Source: an uncultured Georgenia sp. (GTDB taxonomy: Bacteria; Actinomycetota; Actinomycetes; Actinomycetales; Actinomycetaceae). From it: DNA of 13,286 nucleotides. Positions 1 to 6,875 of the stretch are shown in pieces. Both the position numbers and the translations under genes were made by a program. How positions within the stretch are numbered: position 1 is the stretch's first letter; each line of letters starts with the position of its first letter. Location: the NCBI RefSeq assembly GCF_937958535.1, contig NZ_CALGNQ010000213.1, positions 1-13,286 on the forward strand, read 5' to 3'. Below the pieces are notes generated by a model. The model did not search any database and had not been told where the DNA came from. It saw only the letters and a program-made list of their open reading frames with translations.

Positions 1-43
1 GTGTGCGGGTCTCCGCCCCGACCGGCGTGGTCGCCTCACCCAT
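1..43 (-). CDS. Partial CDS, N-terminus of an unidentified minus-strand protein
   Basis: On the minus strand an ATG (complement of 41-43) opens a frame reading MGEATTPVGAETRT to the window edge. It is preceded by a good ribosome site, AGGGGAG (complement of 48-54), four bases before the ATG. The strong ribosome site and the codons ending in G or C suggest a real gene start. It lies about 120 bp downstream of the GntR gene on the same strand, so it could be co-transcribed with it. Fourteen residues are too few to name a family. The 44-165 gap shows no clear promoter or strong terminator. Confidence 0.55.
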   Translation of the reverse strand, partial: MGEATTPVGAETRT

Positions 44-165
44 GGTTCTCCCCTGCCGTCCGCACCGACGCGCGTTGCCCTCACAGCCATCATCCACTGC
101 ACCGGTGGTTCCGACCCGGCGAGCCGGACCTGCCATCGCCGTTGCGGTCCTGCCGGCCGGGGGGC

Positions 166-912
166 TCAGGTGCTCGACGGCGGCCTCGCGCCGTTGAGCG
201 TGAAGACGGCGTCGATGATGTACCGGTCGGCGACGTAGCAGCTCTCGGTGTGCTCGAGCGGACGCTGCTCCGTGTCGACGATGACCCGGCGTTCGACCAG
301 GAGCGCCGACCGGGAGGGGACCTCGAGCAACCGGGCCTCCGCGGCCTTCGCGAGCCTGGCCGAAATCCACGCGCGGGCCACCGCCGGCTCCCGGCCCAGG
401 TCCCGCAGCGCCTCGTGGAGCGAGCCGCGCTCGAGGTCTCGGCTGAGCACCGCCGCGCAGTCCAGCGGCAGCACGGCGTTCTCGATCGCCACCGGGATGT
501 CGTCGGCCAGCCGCAGCCGCGAGATGGCCACCACCCTGCTCCCCGGGCCGAGGCGCAGCGCCTCGACGTCACCCGCCGTGGCGTCGACGAGCTGAGCGCG
601 CAGCAGTCGGGAGGACGGCGTCCTGCCGCGCCGCTCCATGTCGCGCGAGAAGCTCATGAGCGGGGCGCCGTGGCGGTGCATCGGAGGCGGGGCGATGTAC
701 GTCCCCGAGCCCCGCCGGCGGACGACGAGCCCCTCGTGGGCGAGGTTCTCGACCGCCTGGCGGGCGGTCATCCGGCTCACGCCGAACCTCGCGGCGAGCT
801 CCGCCTCCGAGGGGAGAGCGTCCCCGGGCGCGCCGGAGTGCACCCGGTCGCGCAGCCACGCCTCGATCTGTTCGTACCGAGCCGCCGGCCGCGGGCGCTC
901 TTGACTCTCCAT
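166..912 (-). CDS. GntR-family (HutC/UTRA subfamily) transcriptional regulator
   Basis: This is a ligand-responsive DNA-binding repressor of about 248 residues. The N-terminal winged helix-turn-helix (about residues 9-75) has the family pattern LPSEAELAARFGVSRMTARQ followed by a wing ending GSGTYI. The remainder (about 85-240) is a UTRA effector-binding domain, with the usual ERRGRTPSSRLL entry and a late VERRVIVD strand. In this subfamily the ligand is normally a small sugar, phosphosugar or amino acid. I chose ATG at 912 because AGGA lies eight bases upstream on the minus strand. An in-frame GTG at 942 would give 258 residues and sits almost exactly where transcription from the -10 box at 948-953 would begin, so a leaderless longer form is possible. 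The gene is divergent from the SIS gene, and operator-like sites lie between them. It probably represses itself and the sugar locus. Confidence 0.93.
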   Translation of the reverse strand: MESQERPRPAARYEQIEAWLRDRVHSGAPGDALPSEAELAARFGVSRMTARQAVENLAHEGLVVRRRGSGTYIAPPPMHRHGAPLMSFSRDMERRGRTPSSRLLRAQLVDATAGDVEALRLGPGSRVVAISRLRLADDIPVAIENAVLPLDCAAVLSRDLERGSLHEALRDLGREPAVARAWISARLAKAAEARLLEVPSRSALLVERRVIVDTEQRPLEHTESCYVADRYIIDAVFTLNGARPPSST

Positions 913-926
913 GGGCGGAATCCTAG

Positions 927-943
927 TGTGCCGCCACGGCACA
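927..943. promoter_or_regulatory. 17-bp inverted repeat next to the GntR promoter
   Basis: TGTGCCG-CCA-CGGCACA is a perfect 7-bp inverted repeat with a 3-bp centre. It lies between the GntR start codon and its -10 box. It abuts the operator-like site at 943-958. It could be a second operator or a small hairpin in the regulator's leader. The in-frame GTG at 942 falls inside it. Confidence 0.45.
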
Positions 944-958
944 GTTGTCTATACCGAT
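943..958. promoter_or_regulatory. Candidate GntR/HutC-type operator overlapping the repressor -10 box
   Basis: The core GTCTATAC (947-954) matches the HutC-subfamily pattern GTMTAKAC at all eight positions. The wider AGTTGTCTATACCGAT resembles the DasR-type palindrome. On the minus strand the same bases give TATAGA (complement of 948-953), a good -10 for the GntR gene. On the plus strand TATACC (950-955) could serve the SIS gene. Binding here would block both directions, so autorepression is the simplest reading. Confidence 0.6.
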
Positions 959-968
959 TGGCGCAGGT

Positions 969-976
969 GTCTGGAC
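969..976. promoter_or_regulatory. Second candidate operator, abutting the SIS gene start codon
   Basis: GTCTGGAC matches seven of eight positions of GTMTAKAC and ends one base before the ATG at 977. Its centre lies 22 bp from the centre of the 947-954 site, about two helical turns, so two repressor dimers could sit on one face of the DNA. Confidence 0.45.
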
Positions 977-1831
977 ATGAGTCGGACAGGGGACGTAGCC
1001 GGCGCATGGTCGGACCGTGCCGTCGAGCTCATCCGCCACATCAGGGACACGCAGGCCGATGCGGTCGGCACCGCGGCCGCCTGGTGCGCGGACGCCATCG
1101 CCGCCGATGGGCTCGTCCATCTCTTCGGCAGCGGCCACTCGCGGATGGCCGTGGAGGAGATGTTCCCCCGCTACGGCTCCTACCCCGGCTTCCACCCGCT
1201 CGTCGAGCTGTCCCTGACCTTCCACACCCAGGTGGTCGGCACCAACGGGCAGCGTCAGGCGATGCACCTCGAGCAGACGCCCGGCCTGGCCGAGGCGGTG
1301 CTCGCCAACTTCGCCTTCGGCACGCGGGACGTCATGGTCGTCTTCAGCGTCTCGGGAACCTCGACGGTGGCGGTCGAGATGGCGCAGGGCGCCCGGCGCC
1401 GGGGTCTGCGGACGGTCGCGGTGACCTCACTGCCGCACACCACGGCCACGCGGACGGCGGATCGCCCGGTGCTCGCAGATGTCGCCGACCTCGTCATCGA
1501 CCTCGGCACACCGGTGGGCGACGCCCTCGTCGCGGTCCCCGGCCTCGACACCCAAGTGGGGCCGGGCTCTACCGTCGCCGCCGTCACCGTCGTCAACGAG
1601 ATCAAGGTGCAGACGGCCGCGCTGCTCGTCCAGCGCGGCATCGTGCCTCCGGTCCTCACCGCCGCGGCCGTCATCGGCGAGCAGCGCTCCACCGAGCTCT
1701 TCGACGCGGCCTACGACGAGCACGCCCGCCGCGTCGCCTCCGCACTCGGCGGTGCCGGAGCAGCTCGTGCCGAGGCACGCCGCACCGCTCCTTCCACCCG
1801 TCCGGCACCAACCGAGCCACCGCCCGTGTAA
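977..1831 (+). CDS. SIS (sugar isomerase) domain protein, UPF0309-like
   Basis: This is a cytoplasmic protein of about 284 residues with one SIS fold, the module that binds phosphosugars in isomerases and phosphosugar-responsive proteins. Visible marks are VHLFGSGHSRM near residue 50, which resembles the phosphate-binding entry loop. FSVSGTSTVAVEMAQGARRRG follows near residues 138-158, the classic SIS second loop with its Ser/Thr cluster. The 80-100 region is rich in His, Gln and Glu. The last 30 residues are Ala/Arg/Pro-rich and look disordered. The ATG at 977 is preferred over an upstream in-frame ATG at 911, which would overlap the divergent regulator. The ribosome site is weak (AGG at 965-967). 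The nearby transporter and oxidoreductase suggest isomerisation or sensing of the imported sugar phosphate. No sugar kinase is present in the window, so the reaction is not assigned. Confidence 0.85.
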   Translation: MSRTGDVAGAWSDRAVELIRHIRDTQADAVGTAAAWCADAIAADGLVHLFGSGHSRMAVEEMFPRYGSYPGFHPLVELSLTFHTQVVGTNGQRQAMHLEQTPGLAEAVLANFAFGTRDVMVVFSVSGTSTVAVEMAQGARRRGLRTVAVTSLPHTTATRTADRPVLADVADLVIDLGTPVGDALVAVPGLDTQVGPGSTVAAVTVVNEIKVQTAALLVQRGIVPPVLTAAAVIGEQRSTELFDAAYDEHARRVASALGGAGAARAEARRTAPSTRPAPTEPPPV

Positions 1832-1883
1832 CACCCGCGGACCGGCTACCGGCTGCCCGATCGAGACAACCGTCGCCGCTCGA

Positions 1884-1902
1884 CGCCGGGCCGCCTCCGG
1901 CG
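1884..1902 (+). terminator. Weak GC hairpin downstream of the SIS gene
   Basis: CGCCGG (1884-1889) and CCGGCG (1897-1902) form a perfect 6-bp stem with a 7-base loop, 53 bases after the SIS stop. There is no T-tract. It is the best terminator candidate in the 1832-2068 stretch, which otherwise holds a short inverted repeat at 1916-1931 and no convincing gene. Confidence 0.3.
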
Positions 1903-1915
1903 CAACATGCACGGC

Positions 1916-1931
1916 GCGGACCACGGTCCGC
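1916..1931. repeat. Short inverted repeat GCGGACC-AC-GGTCCGC
   Basis: A perfect 7-bp inverted repeat around a 2-bp centre lies in the gap between the SIS gene and the transporter. The spacing suits a protein-binding palindrome better than an RNA hairpin. No regulator can be assigned, and such repeats are not rare in GC-rich DNA. Confidence 0.3.
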
Positions 1932-2048
1932 CGGGCAGGGCGTACTTGGCGGCGTGCCACGGAACGCGCAGGTTGGCTCGTCTCCGAGTCGTCACCCACG
2001 CGCCGGAAACTCACCCGGGCATCGCCACCGCAGCCGCCCCACCGTGCC

Positions 2049-2059
2049 GAAACCGTTTC
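2049..2059. promoter_or_regulatory. LacI-type half-site pair GAAAC-C-GTTTC
   Basis: The two half-sites GAAAC and GTTTC flank one central base, ten bases upstream of the -35 box of the transporter promoter. LacI-family operators in actinobacteria often use GAAAC/GTTTC arms, usually around an even CG centre. The odd spacing here weakens the case, and no LacI gene is in the window. Confidence 0.25.
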
Positions 2060-2068
2060 CGTCGACTC

Positions 2069-2097
2069 TTGACGACTTTGCAGTTGGTCATTAGGTT
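2069..2097 (+). promoter_or_regulatory. Promoter of the ABC transporter operon
   Basis: TTGACG (2069-2074) is followed, after a 17-bp spacer, by TAGGTT (2092-2097). This fits a housekeeping-sigma promoter and predicts a start near 2104. The resulting leader is about 129 bases. The local base composition is visibly more AT-rich than the flanking genes. Confidence 0.6.
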
Positions 2098-2102
2098 CTT
2101 AT

Positions 2103-2110
2103 GTACAGAC
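2103..2110. promoter_or_regulatory. Third candidate GntR operator, at the transporter transcription start
   Basis: GTACAGAC (reverse complement GTCTGTAC) matches seven of eight positions of GTMTAKAC in either orientation. Read as GTCTGTAC it agrees with the two sites upstream of the SIS gene under the pattern GTCTRKAC. It sits on the predicted transcription start of the transporter operon, a standard place for repression. Confidence 0.5.
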
Positions 2111-2232
2111 AGGCTATGGAGCTTGCCCATACAGGTCGTGAAGCAACGGAGCGGAACTGACAGGGGGCGCGGGACGACCGACCTGGTGGGACGCGCATAG
2201 ACACTCGAGAACATTCCGGGGGGAAACCAGCA

Positions 2233-3297
2233 ATGAAGCTGTCCACGAGAACCTGCGCAGCGGCGGGCGCCGCCCTGGTACTGGCGCTGAGCGCCTGCGG
2301 CTCCGACGGCGGAGCCGACTCCGCCGGCCAGGATGACGCCGCCGCGGCGAACGGCGGTGGTGACTACGTCATCGGGGTCAGCAACACCATCGCGGGCAAC
2401 GGCTGGCGGGAGCAGATGATCTGCTCGATCCAGGCGGAGGCCCTGGCCAGCGGCAAGGTCTCGCGCGTCGTCGTCCTGTCCGAGAACGCCGGACCCACGG
2501 AACAGGTGCAGCACCTGCAGAACCTCATCTCCGAGGGCGTCGACGCCATCGTCGTCAACCCCTCCGACCCCGAGCAGCTCAACGGAATCATCGACGAGGC
2601 CGTCGCCCAGGGGATCGTCGTCGTCGCCGTCGACGCCGCCGTCACCACCGACAGCGCCTACGTCGTGACCAACGACCAGGTCGAGTGGGGCCGGCTCGGC
2701 ATGGCGTGGCTCGCCGAGGAAATCGGCGGGGCGGGGAAGGTCCTCTACGTCCGCGGCATCGAGGGCGTGCAGTCCGACACCGACCGCCACGAGGGTGTCA
2801 TGGCCGCGCTCGAGGACTACCCCGACATCGAGCTCACCACCGTGTGGAGCAGCTGGGACTACACCCTCGCCGGGGAGATCGCCGTCCAGCAGTTCAGCGC
2901 CACCGACTACGACGGCGTGTGGACCACCGGCCCGGACTACACCACCGTCAACGGCATCCGGACCGCCGGCAGGGACCTCGTCCCCGTCACCGGGCAGGAC
3001 AGCAACGCCTTCCTCGCCCAGCTCCTCGACGGTGCACCCGGCGCCGCGGTCACCAACCCGGCTGTCATCGGCGCCGTCGGGACGCACGTGGCCCTGCGAG
3101 TGCTGGACGGCGAGGACGTCGAGCAGACGACGATGCTCACGCCGGAGCTGTGGACCATGGAGACCAGCGCCGACAAGATCGAGCAGGCCTACGACCCCGA
3201 CCGCGGGCCCGACACGAGCGCCGCCGTCGAGATCGACTACCCGCTCGAGATGACCCGCGAGCAGCTCTACGCCTGCGAGGGTCCCAGCGGCTCCTGA
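2233..3297 (+). CDS. Sugar ABC transporter substrate-binding lipoprotein (ribose-type)
   Basis: This 354-residue extracytoplasmic binding protein captures sugar for the transporter encoded downstream. Residues 1-22 form a lipoprotein signal: two basic residues, a hydrophobic Ala/Leu stretch and the lipobox LSAC, with C22 the lipidated cysteine. A Gly/Ala/Asp-rich linker follows. From about residue 45 there is a type I periplasmic-binding fold of the RbsB group: the DYVIGVSNTIAGNGW first strand, GVDAIVVNPSDPEQL near 110, a GKVLYVRG strand near 170 and a VTGQDSNAFLAQLLDG stretch near 255. The ATG at 2233 has GGGGGG about nine bases upstream. It is the first gene of the operon, with its own promoter about 130 bp upstream and a strong hairpin after its stop. 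The family suggests a monosaccharide or modified sugar. The exact ligand cannot be read. Confidence 0.93.
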   Translation: MKLSTRTCAAAGAALVLALSACGSDGGADSAGQDDAAAANGGGDYVIGVSNTIAGNGWREQMICSIQAEALASGKVSRVVVLSENAGPTEQVQHLQNLISEGVDAIVVNPSDPEQLNGIIDEAVAQGIVVVAVDAAVTTDSAYVVTNDQVEWGRLGMAWLAEEIGGAGKVLYVRGIEGVQSDTDRHEGVMAALEDYPDIELTTVWSSWDYTLAGEIAVQQFSATDYDGVWTTGPDYTTVNGIRTAGRDLVPVTGQDSNAFLAQLLDGAPGAAVTNPAVIGAVGTHVALRVLDGEDVEQTTMLTPELWTMETSADKIEQAYDPDRGPDTSAAVEIDYPLEMTREQLYACEGPSGS

Positions 3298-3320
3298 CCC
3301 GCCCCCTGGCCGTGCACCAC

Positions 3321-3360
3321 GGGACGGGGGACGGCGGCCACCCGCCGCTCCCCCGCTCCC
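3321..3360 (+). promoter_or_regulatory. Long intercistronic hairpin between binding protein and ATPase
   Basis: The left arm 3321-3337 pairs with 3342-3360 through 17 base pairs, with two single bulged cytosines (3348 and 3356) and a 4-base CCAC loop. There is no T-tract, and the downstream ribosome site lies 13 bases beyond. Hairpins in this position commonly protect the binding-protein message or attenuate the downstream genes, giving excess binding protein over the membrane complex. Confidence 0.7.
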
Positions 3361-3379
3361 GGCCTCGACCCCAGAGAGC

Positions 3380-4870
3380 ATGATGTCCACCGATGCACTG
3401 CTGGCCGCCCGCGGGGTGGCCAAGGCCTACGGCAGCGTCGTCGCCCTGCGCTCGGCCGACCTCACCGTCGGCGCCGGGGAGGCCCACGCCCTCCTCGGCG
3501 CCAACGGCGCGGGAAAGTCCACGTTCGTCAAGGCGCTGACCGGCGTGATCCGCCGGGACCGCGGCACCATCACGATGGCCGGCGAGCCGGTCGAGCTGCG
3601 CTCCCCGGCGGAAGGCTACGAACGCGGCATCGCTGCGGTGTTCCAGGACCCGGCGCTCATCCCGGACCTCACCGTGCGGCACAACCTCCGCCTCACCGGC
3701 ACGGACCCGGGCGCCGTGCGCCAGGAGCTCGCCGGGCTCGGCATCGAGGGGATCGAGATCGACGAGCGAGTCGCCGACATCCCGCTTCCCTTCCTGCGGA
3801 TGCTCGACCTCGCCCGCGCGCTCGTGCACCGGCCCCGCCTGCTCGTCCTCGACGAGATCACCGCCGCGCTGCCGGCCGACCTGGCCGAGAAGGTCTTCAC
3901 CGCCATGGCCCGGCAGACCCGCACCGGCGGCTCGGTGCTCTTCATCTCCCACCGCCTGGAGGAGGTCATCGAGCACTGCGACATGTGCACGGTGTTCCGC
4001 GACGGGCACGACGTCGCGCGCTTCGCGCCGCAGGAGGGGCGCGAGGCACGCATCGTGCAGTCGATGCTCGGCGACCGGGTCGAGGCGGAGGTGGCGGCCG
4101 AGCGCTCCCGCCGCAACGTGGCCGACGGCGTCACGCCCCGCCTCGAGGTCGAGGGCCTGAGCGCCGGTGACCTGCTCCGCGACGTCAGCCTCACCGTCCG
4201 CCCGGGCGAGGTGGTGGGGCTCGTCGCCCTCGAGGGCCAGGGCCAGGACGCGCTCTTCGAGACGCTCGCCGGCGACCGCCGTCCGCGCGCGGGAAGCATC
4301 CGCGTCGAAGGCCGGCCGCTCACCGCCCGCCACCCCGCGGCGGCGATCCGGCGCGGCATCGCCCTCGTCCCGGCCGACCGCACCCTAGCGCTGCTCCCCA
4401 AGCGCTCGATCCGGGAGAACATCGCCTTGCCCTCGCGTGCCCGCCCCGCGCGCTGGGGACCGATCTCCCGTCGCCGGGAGGATCGTTCTGTCAACCGCGC
4501 CGTCGAGCGCCTGTCCATCGACACCCGCGCCGCAGCGCAGGCCCGCCGACTCTCCGGCGGGAACCAGCAGAAGCTCACCATCGGCCGCTGGCTCGCCGAG
4601 GGCTTCCGCACGCTCCTCCTCTTCGACCCCACCCGCGGCATCGACATCGGCACCAAACGACAGATCTACGACCTCGTCCGCGAGATCGCCGACTCCGGTG
4701 CCGCGGTCCTCATGTACACCAGCGAGCTGCGCGAGATCGAGCTCGTCTGCGACCGCGCGCTCGTCCTCCACCGCGGCGAGATCGTCGCCGAGCTGCCCGC
4801 CGACGCCGGGGAGGAAGCGCTCCTCAACGCCGCCCACGGCCTGCACCGGGACGAGGTGACCACCGGATGA
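3380..4870 (+). CDS. Sugar ABC transporter ATP-binding protein (tandem RbsA-type ATPase)
   Basis: This cytoplasmic ATPase of 496 residues carries two nucleotide-binding domains in one chain, as in RbsA/XylG/MglA. The first (about 5-230) has Walker A GANGAGKST (K46) and Walker B LLVLDEITAAL (D158, E159). Its signature is replaced by IPLPFLRMLDLARAL (134-148), with no LSGGQ. The second (about 255-485) has an ordinary signature LSGGNQQK (391-398). However, its Walker A region reads VALEGQGQD near 285 with no lysine, and its Walker B reads LLLFDPTRGID, lacking the catalytic Glu after D416. This leaves one complete composite ATP site. There are two adjacent ATGs, 3380 and 3383. The purine-rich AGAGAG at 3373-3378 is slightly better spaced for the second. 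The stop overlaps the next start by four bases (ATGA), indicating translational coupling. Confidence 0.94.
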   Translation: MMSTDALLAARGVAKAYGSVVALRSADLTVGAGEAHALLGANGAGKSTFVKALTGVIRRDRGTITMAGEPVELRSPAEGYERGIAAVFQDPALIPDLTVRHNLRLTGTDPGAVRQELAGLGIEGIEIDERVADIPLPFLRMLDLARALVHRPRLLVLDEITAALPADLAEKVFTAMARQTRTGGSVLFISHRLEEVIEHCDMCTVFRDGHDVARFAPQEGREARIVQSMLGDRVEAEVAAERSRRNVADGVTPRLEVEGLSAGDLLRDVSLTVRPGEVVGLVALEGQGQDALFETLAGDRRPRAGSIRVEGRPLTARHPAAAIRRGIALVPADRTLALLPKRSIRENIALPSRARPARWGPISRRREDRSVNRAVERLSIDTRAAAQARRLSGGNQQKLTIGRWLAEGFRTLLLFDPTRGIDIGTKRQIYDLVREIADSGAAVLMYTSELREIELVCDRALVLHRGEIVAELPADAGEEALLNAAHGLHRDEVTTG

Positions 4871-5871
4871 CCACGCCGACTCCGCAGCTCACCACCATGC
4901 CGGCGCCCACCAGCCGTGCGGCCCGCTTCCGCCAGCAGCACGGCTGGGTGGTGGGCGTGGCCGTGCTGCTCGCTGCGATGATCCTCGTGCGCTACCTCCA
5001 GGTGGAGCGCTTCGGCGGGTTCGAGCTGCGCGCCCTGACCGCCGGCACCCTCATGCTCGCGCTGCTCGCCATGGCCCAGGGCGTGGTGGTCCTGTCCGGC
5101 GGCATCAACCTCGCCGTCGGCGCGCTCATGGTGCTGGCCAACTGCTTCTCCGCCTGGCTCATGGAGGACGCCTCCGTCGCCACCTGCCTCGTCATCGCCC
5201 TCGCGACGGTGGTGGGCACCGCCGTCGTCTCCGGGCTCATGGGATGGCTCGTCACCGTCTCGGGCATGCCCGACATCGTCGTCACCCTCGCCCTGCACTT
5301 CGTCTTCGTCGGGGTGGCCCTGCTCATCCTCGGCGGGCCGGGCGGTGGGACGAACCCGGACTTCTCCCGGATGGTGGTCGGCGGCTACTCCGACCCGCTC
5401 CCCTCGCTGCTCTGGCTGGTGGCGGTGTTCCTCCTGGTCTGGGTGCCCTTCCGGCGGAGTCGGGCCGGGATCGCCACCTACGCCGTCGGCAGCGACCGGC
5501 AGGCCGCCTTCCTCGCCGGCATCGTCGTCGCCCGCGCCCGGGTGCAGGCCTACGTCCTCTCCGGCGTCTTCGCCGGGCTCGCCGGGATCGCCACCACGGC
5601 ATCGCTGGGGAGCGGGAGCCCGCAGGAGTCCATCGCGCTCGGTGCGCTGCTCGGCTCGGTGGCCGCCGTCGTGCTCGGCGGGGTGGCGCTGGCCGGCGGG
5701 CGAGGCGGGTTGCTCGGACCCGTGCTCGCGGCCTTCGTCCTCACCCTCATCCCGGCGATCCTGCTCAGCGCCGGCGCCAACCCGAATGTCGCAGTGCTGC
5801 TCGAGGGCCTCATCATCATCGGCGTCGTCATGCTCGGCGGCCTGCTCGAGCTGCGCAGGAGGAAGCAGTGA
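4867..5871 (+). CDS. Sugar ABC transporter permease (RbsC type), first
   Basis: This integral membrane protein of 334 residues has about nine hydrophobic segments, starting near residue 30 after a polar N-terminal tail. It carries the branched-chain/ribose permease (BPD_transp_2) marks: LSGGINLAVGALMVLAN near 78-94, a cytoplasmic FRRSRAGIATYAVGSDRQAAFLAGI loop near 197-221, and LGGVALAGGRGGLLGPVLAA near 273-292. The cytoplasmic loop is where the ATPase usually couples. The start overlaps the ATPase stop by four bases. It should pair with the next gene as a heterodimeric channel, since the two proteins are clearly different paralogues. The end overlaps the second permease by four bases. Confidence 0.93.
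   Translation: MTTPTPQLTTMPAPTSRAARFRQQHGWVVGVAVLLAAMILVRYLQVERFGGFELRALTAGTLMLALLAMAQGVVVLSGGINLAVGALMVLANCFSAWLMEDASVATCLVIALATVVGTAVVSGLMGWLVTVSGMPDIVVTLALHFVFVGVALLILGGPGGGTNPDFSRMVVGGYSDPLPSLLWLVAVFLLVWVPFRRSRAGIATYAVGSDRQAAFLAGIVVARARVQAYVLSGVFAGLAGIATTASLGSGSPQESIALGALLGSVAAVVLGGVALAGGRGGLLGPVLAAFVLTLIPAILLSAGANPNVAVLLEGLIIIGVVMLGGLLELRRRKQ
5857..5863 (+). promoter_or_regulatory. Strong ribosome site fixing the GTG start of the second permease
   Basis: AGGAGGA lies four bases before GTG 5868. It decides this start over the much earlier in-frame starts that would run through the preceding permease gene. Confidence 0.75.
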
Positions 5872-6860
5872 GCACCGCCGTCACCACGTCCCTCCCCCGC
5901 ACCCGGCGCCTGAGAGGCACGCTGGCCGACCGGCCGGTCCTCGTCCTCAGCGCCGTCTTCGTCCTCTTCTACCTCGTCACCGGGATCCTCGACCCGAGCC
6001 TGTTCAGCACCGGCGGCCTGCGGTCGGTCCTCCTCCTCGCCTGCCCGCTGGCGCTCTTCGCCGCAGGCCAGACGATCGCCTTCCTCACCGGTGGCATCGA
6101 CCTGTCGGTAACGATGACCGCCAACGTCGCCGCCTACGTCGCCGCCACCCAGAGCGGCGCCGGACCGCTCCAGGCGATCACCCTGGCGCTCGTCGTCGGC
6201 GCGGCCGCCGGCCTGCTCAACGGCGTCGGGGTCGGCGTCTTCCGCGTCCACCCGCTGATCATGACGATCGGGATGTCCAGCGTGCTCCTCGGCATCGTCT
6301 CGGTGGGGCTGGCGAGCGGCGGGTTCCTCACCGGCCCCGCCGTCGTCCCGCCCCTGCTCACCACCCTCGGCGGCGGCACGCTCGTGGGGCCGGTGCCGAT
6401 GAACGTCGTCGTCTGGGCGGGCGCCTCCGTCGTCCTCCTCCTCGGGCTCGTGCGCACCGGCCTGGGTCGCACGATCTACGCCGTCGGGGACAACCCCACG
6501 GCGTGCCGCCTCTCCGGGGTGAAGGTGTGGCAGGTCCTCATCGCCACCTACGTCATCGTCGGGATCCTGGCGGCCGTCGCCGGCCTGCTGATCTCGGGCA
6601 GCAGCGGCTCGGTGGGCCCGAGCCAGACGAACTCCTTCCTCCTGCCGAGCATCGCCGCCGCCGTCATCGGCGGGACCTCCATCCTCGGCGGCTCGGGCGG
6701 GTACGCCGGGACGATCCTCGGGGCGCTCGTCCTCACCGTCCTCAACCGTCTGCTCCTCACGCTCGGCGCCGGCCAGGCCGTCCAGCAGATCGTCTACGGC
6801 GCGATCGTGCTCACGCTGGCCTGGGTCTACGTCGCCGTCTCCGGACAACGCACCGACTGA
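5868..6860 (+). CDS. Sugar ABC transporter permease (RbsC type), second
   Basis: This second membrane subunit of the importer has 330 residues. The open frame extends far upstream inside the first permease gene. The real start is GTG 5868, behind AGGAGGA, overlapping the previous stop by four bases (GTGA). The N-terminus (STAVTTSLPRTRRL) is polar, followed by about nine membrane segments. Family motifs are FLTGGIDLSVTMTANVAAY near 70-88, the cytoplasmic loop LGRTIYAVGDNPTACRLSGV near 200-219, and IGGTSILGGSGGYAGTILGA near 267-286. The GGIDLSV motif is closer to RbsC consensus than the GGINLAV of its partner. No further coupled gene follows: 108 bases separate it from the oxidoreductase. Confidence 0.93.
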   Translation: MSTAVTTSLPRTRRLRGTLADRPVLVLSAVFVLFYLVTGILDPSLFSTGGLRSVLLLACPLALFAAGQTIAFLTGGIDLSVTMTANVAAYVAATQSGAGPLQAITLALVVGAAAGLLNGVGVGVFRVHPLIMTIGMSSVLLGIVSVGLASGGFLTGPAVVPPLLTTLGGGTLVGPVPMNVVVWAGASVVLLLGLVRTGLGRTIYAVGDNPTACRLSGVKVWQVLIATYVIVGILAAVAGLLISGSSGSVGPSQTNSFLLPSIAAAVIGGTSILGGSGGYAGTILGALVLTVLNRLLLTLGAGQAVQQIVYGAIVLTLAWVYVAVSGQRTD

Positions 6861-6867
6861 CGCCACG

Positions 6868-6875
6868 AAAGGAGG
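6868..6875 (+). promoter_or_regulatory. Orphan ribosome site AAAGGAGG with no start codon behind it
   Basis: A near-perfect anti-16S match lies eight bases after the second permease stop. The next 12 bases contain no ATG, GTG or TTG. It is the strongest ribosome site in the window yet leads to no recognisable gene. The frame after it (TTELRDAAQ...) runs into the oxidoreductase gene and stops at 7015. See findings. Confidence 0.55.

Noticed and set aside
1841..1854. Short direct repeat CCGGCT-A-CCGGCT after the SIS gene
   Set aside because: Two 6-base copies of GC-rich sequence are expected by chance at this base composition, and there are no further copies nearby.
1..2094. Very long plus-strand open frame running through the GntR gene (antisense) and the SIS gene out of frame
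   Set aside because: Its translation is an Arg/Pro/Gly/His-rich string with no recognisable domain. It is open because GC-rich codons avoid stops in the alternative frames of the real genes.
1907..2200. Possible small plus-strand gene in the gap before the transporter
   Set aside because: No ribosome site, no family pattern, and it runs straight through the promoter at 2069-2097 and the operator-like site.
2011..3423. Minus-strand frame of 470 codons across the binding-protein gene
   Set aside because: It is the complement of the lipoprotein gene, with repetitive GVGVGD-type composition and no ribosome site at its start.
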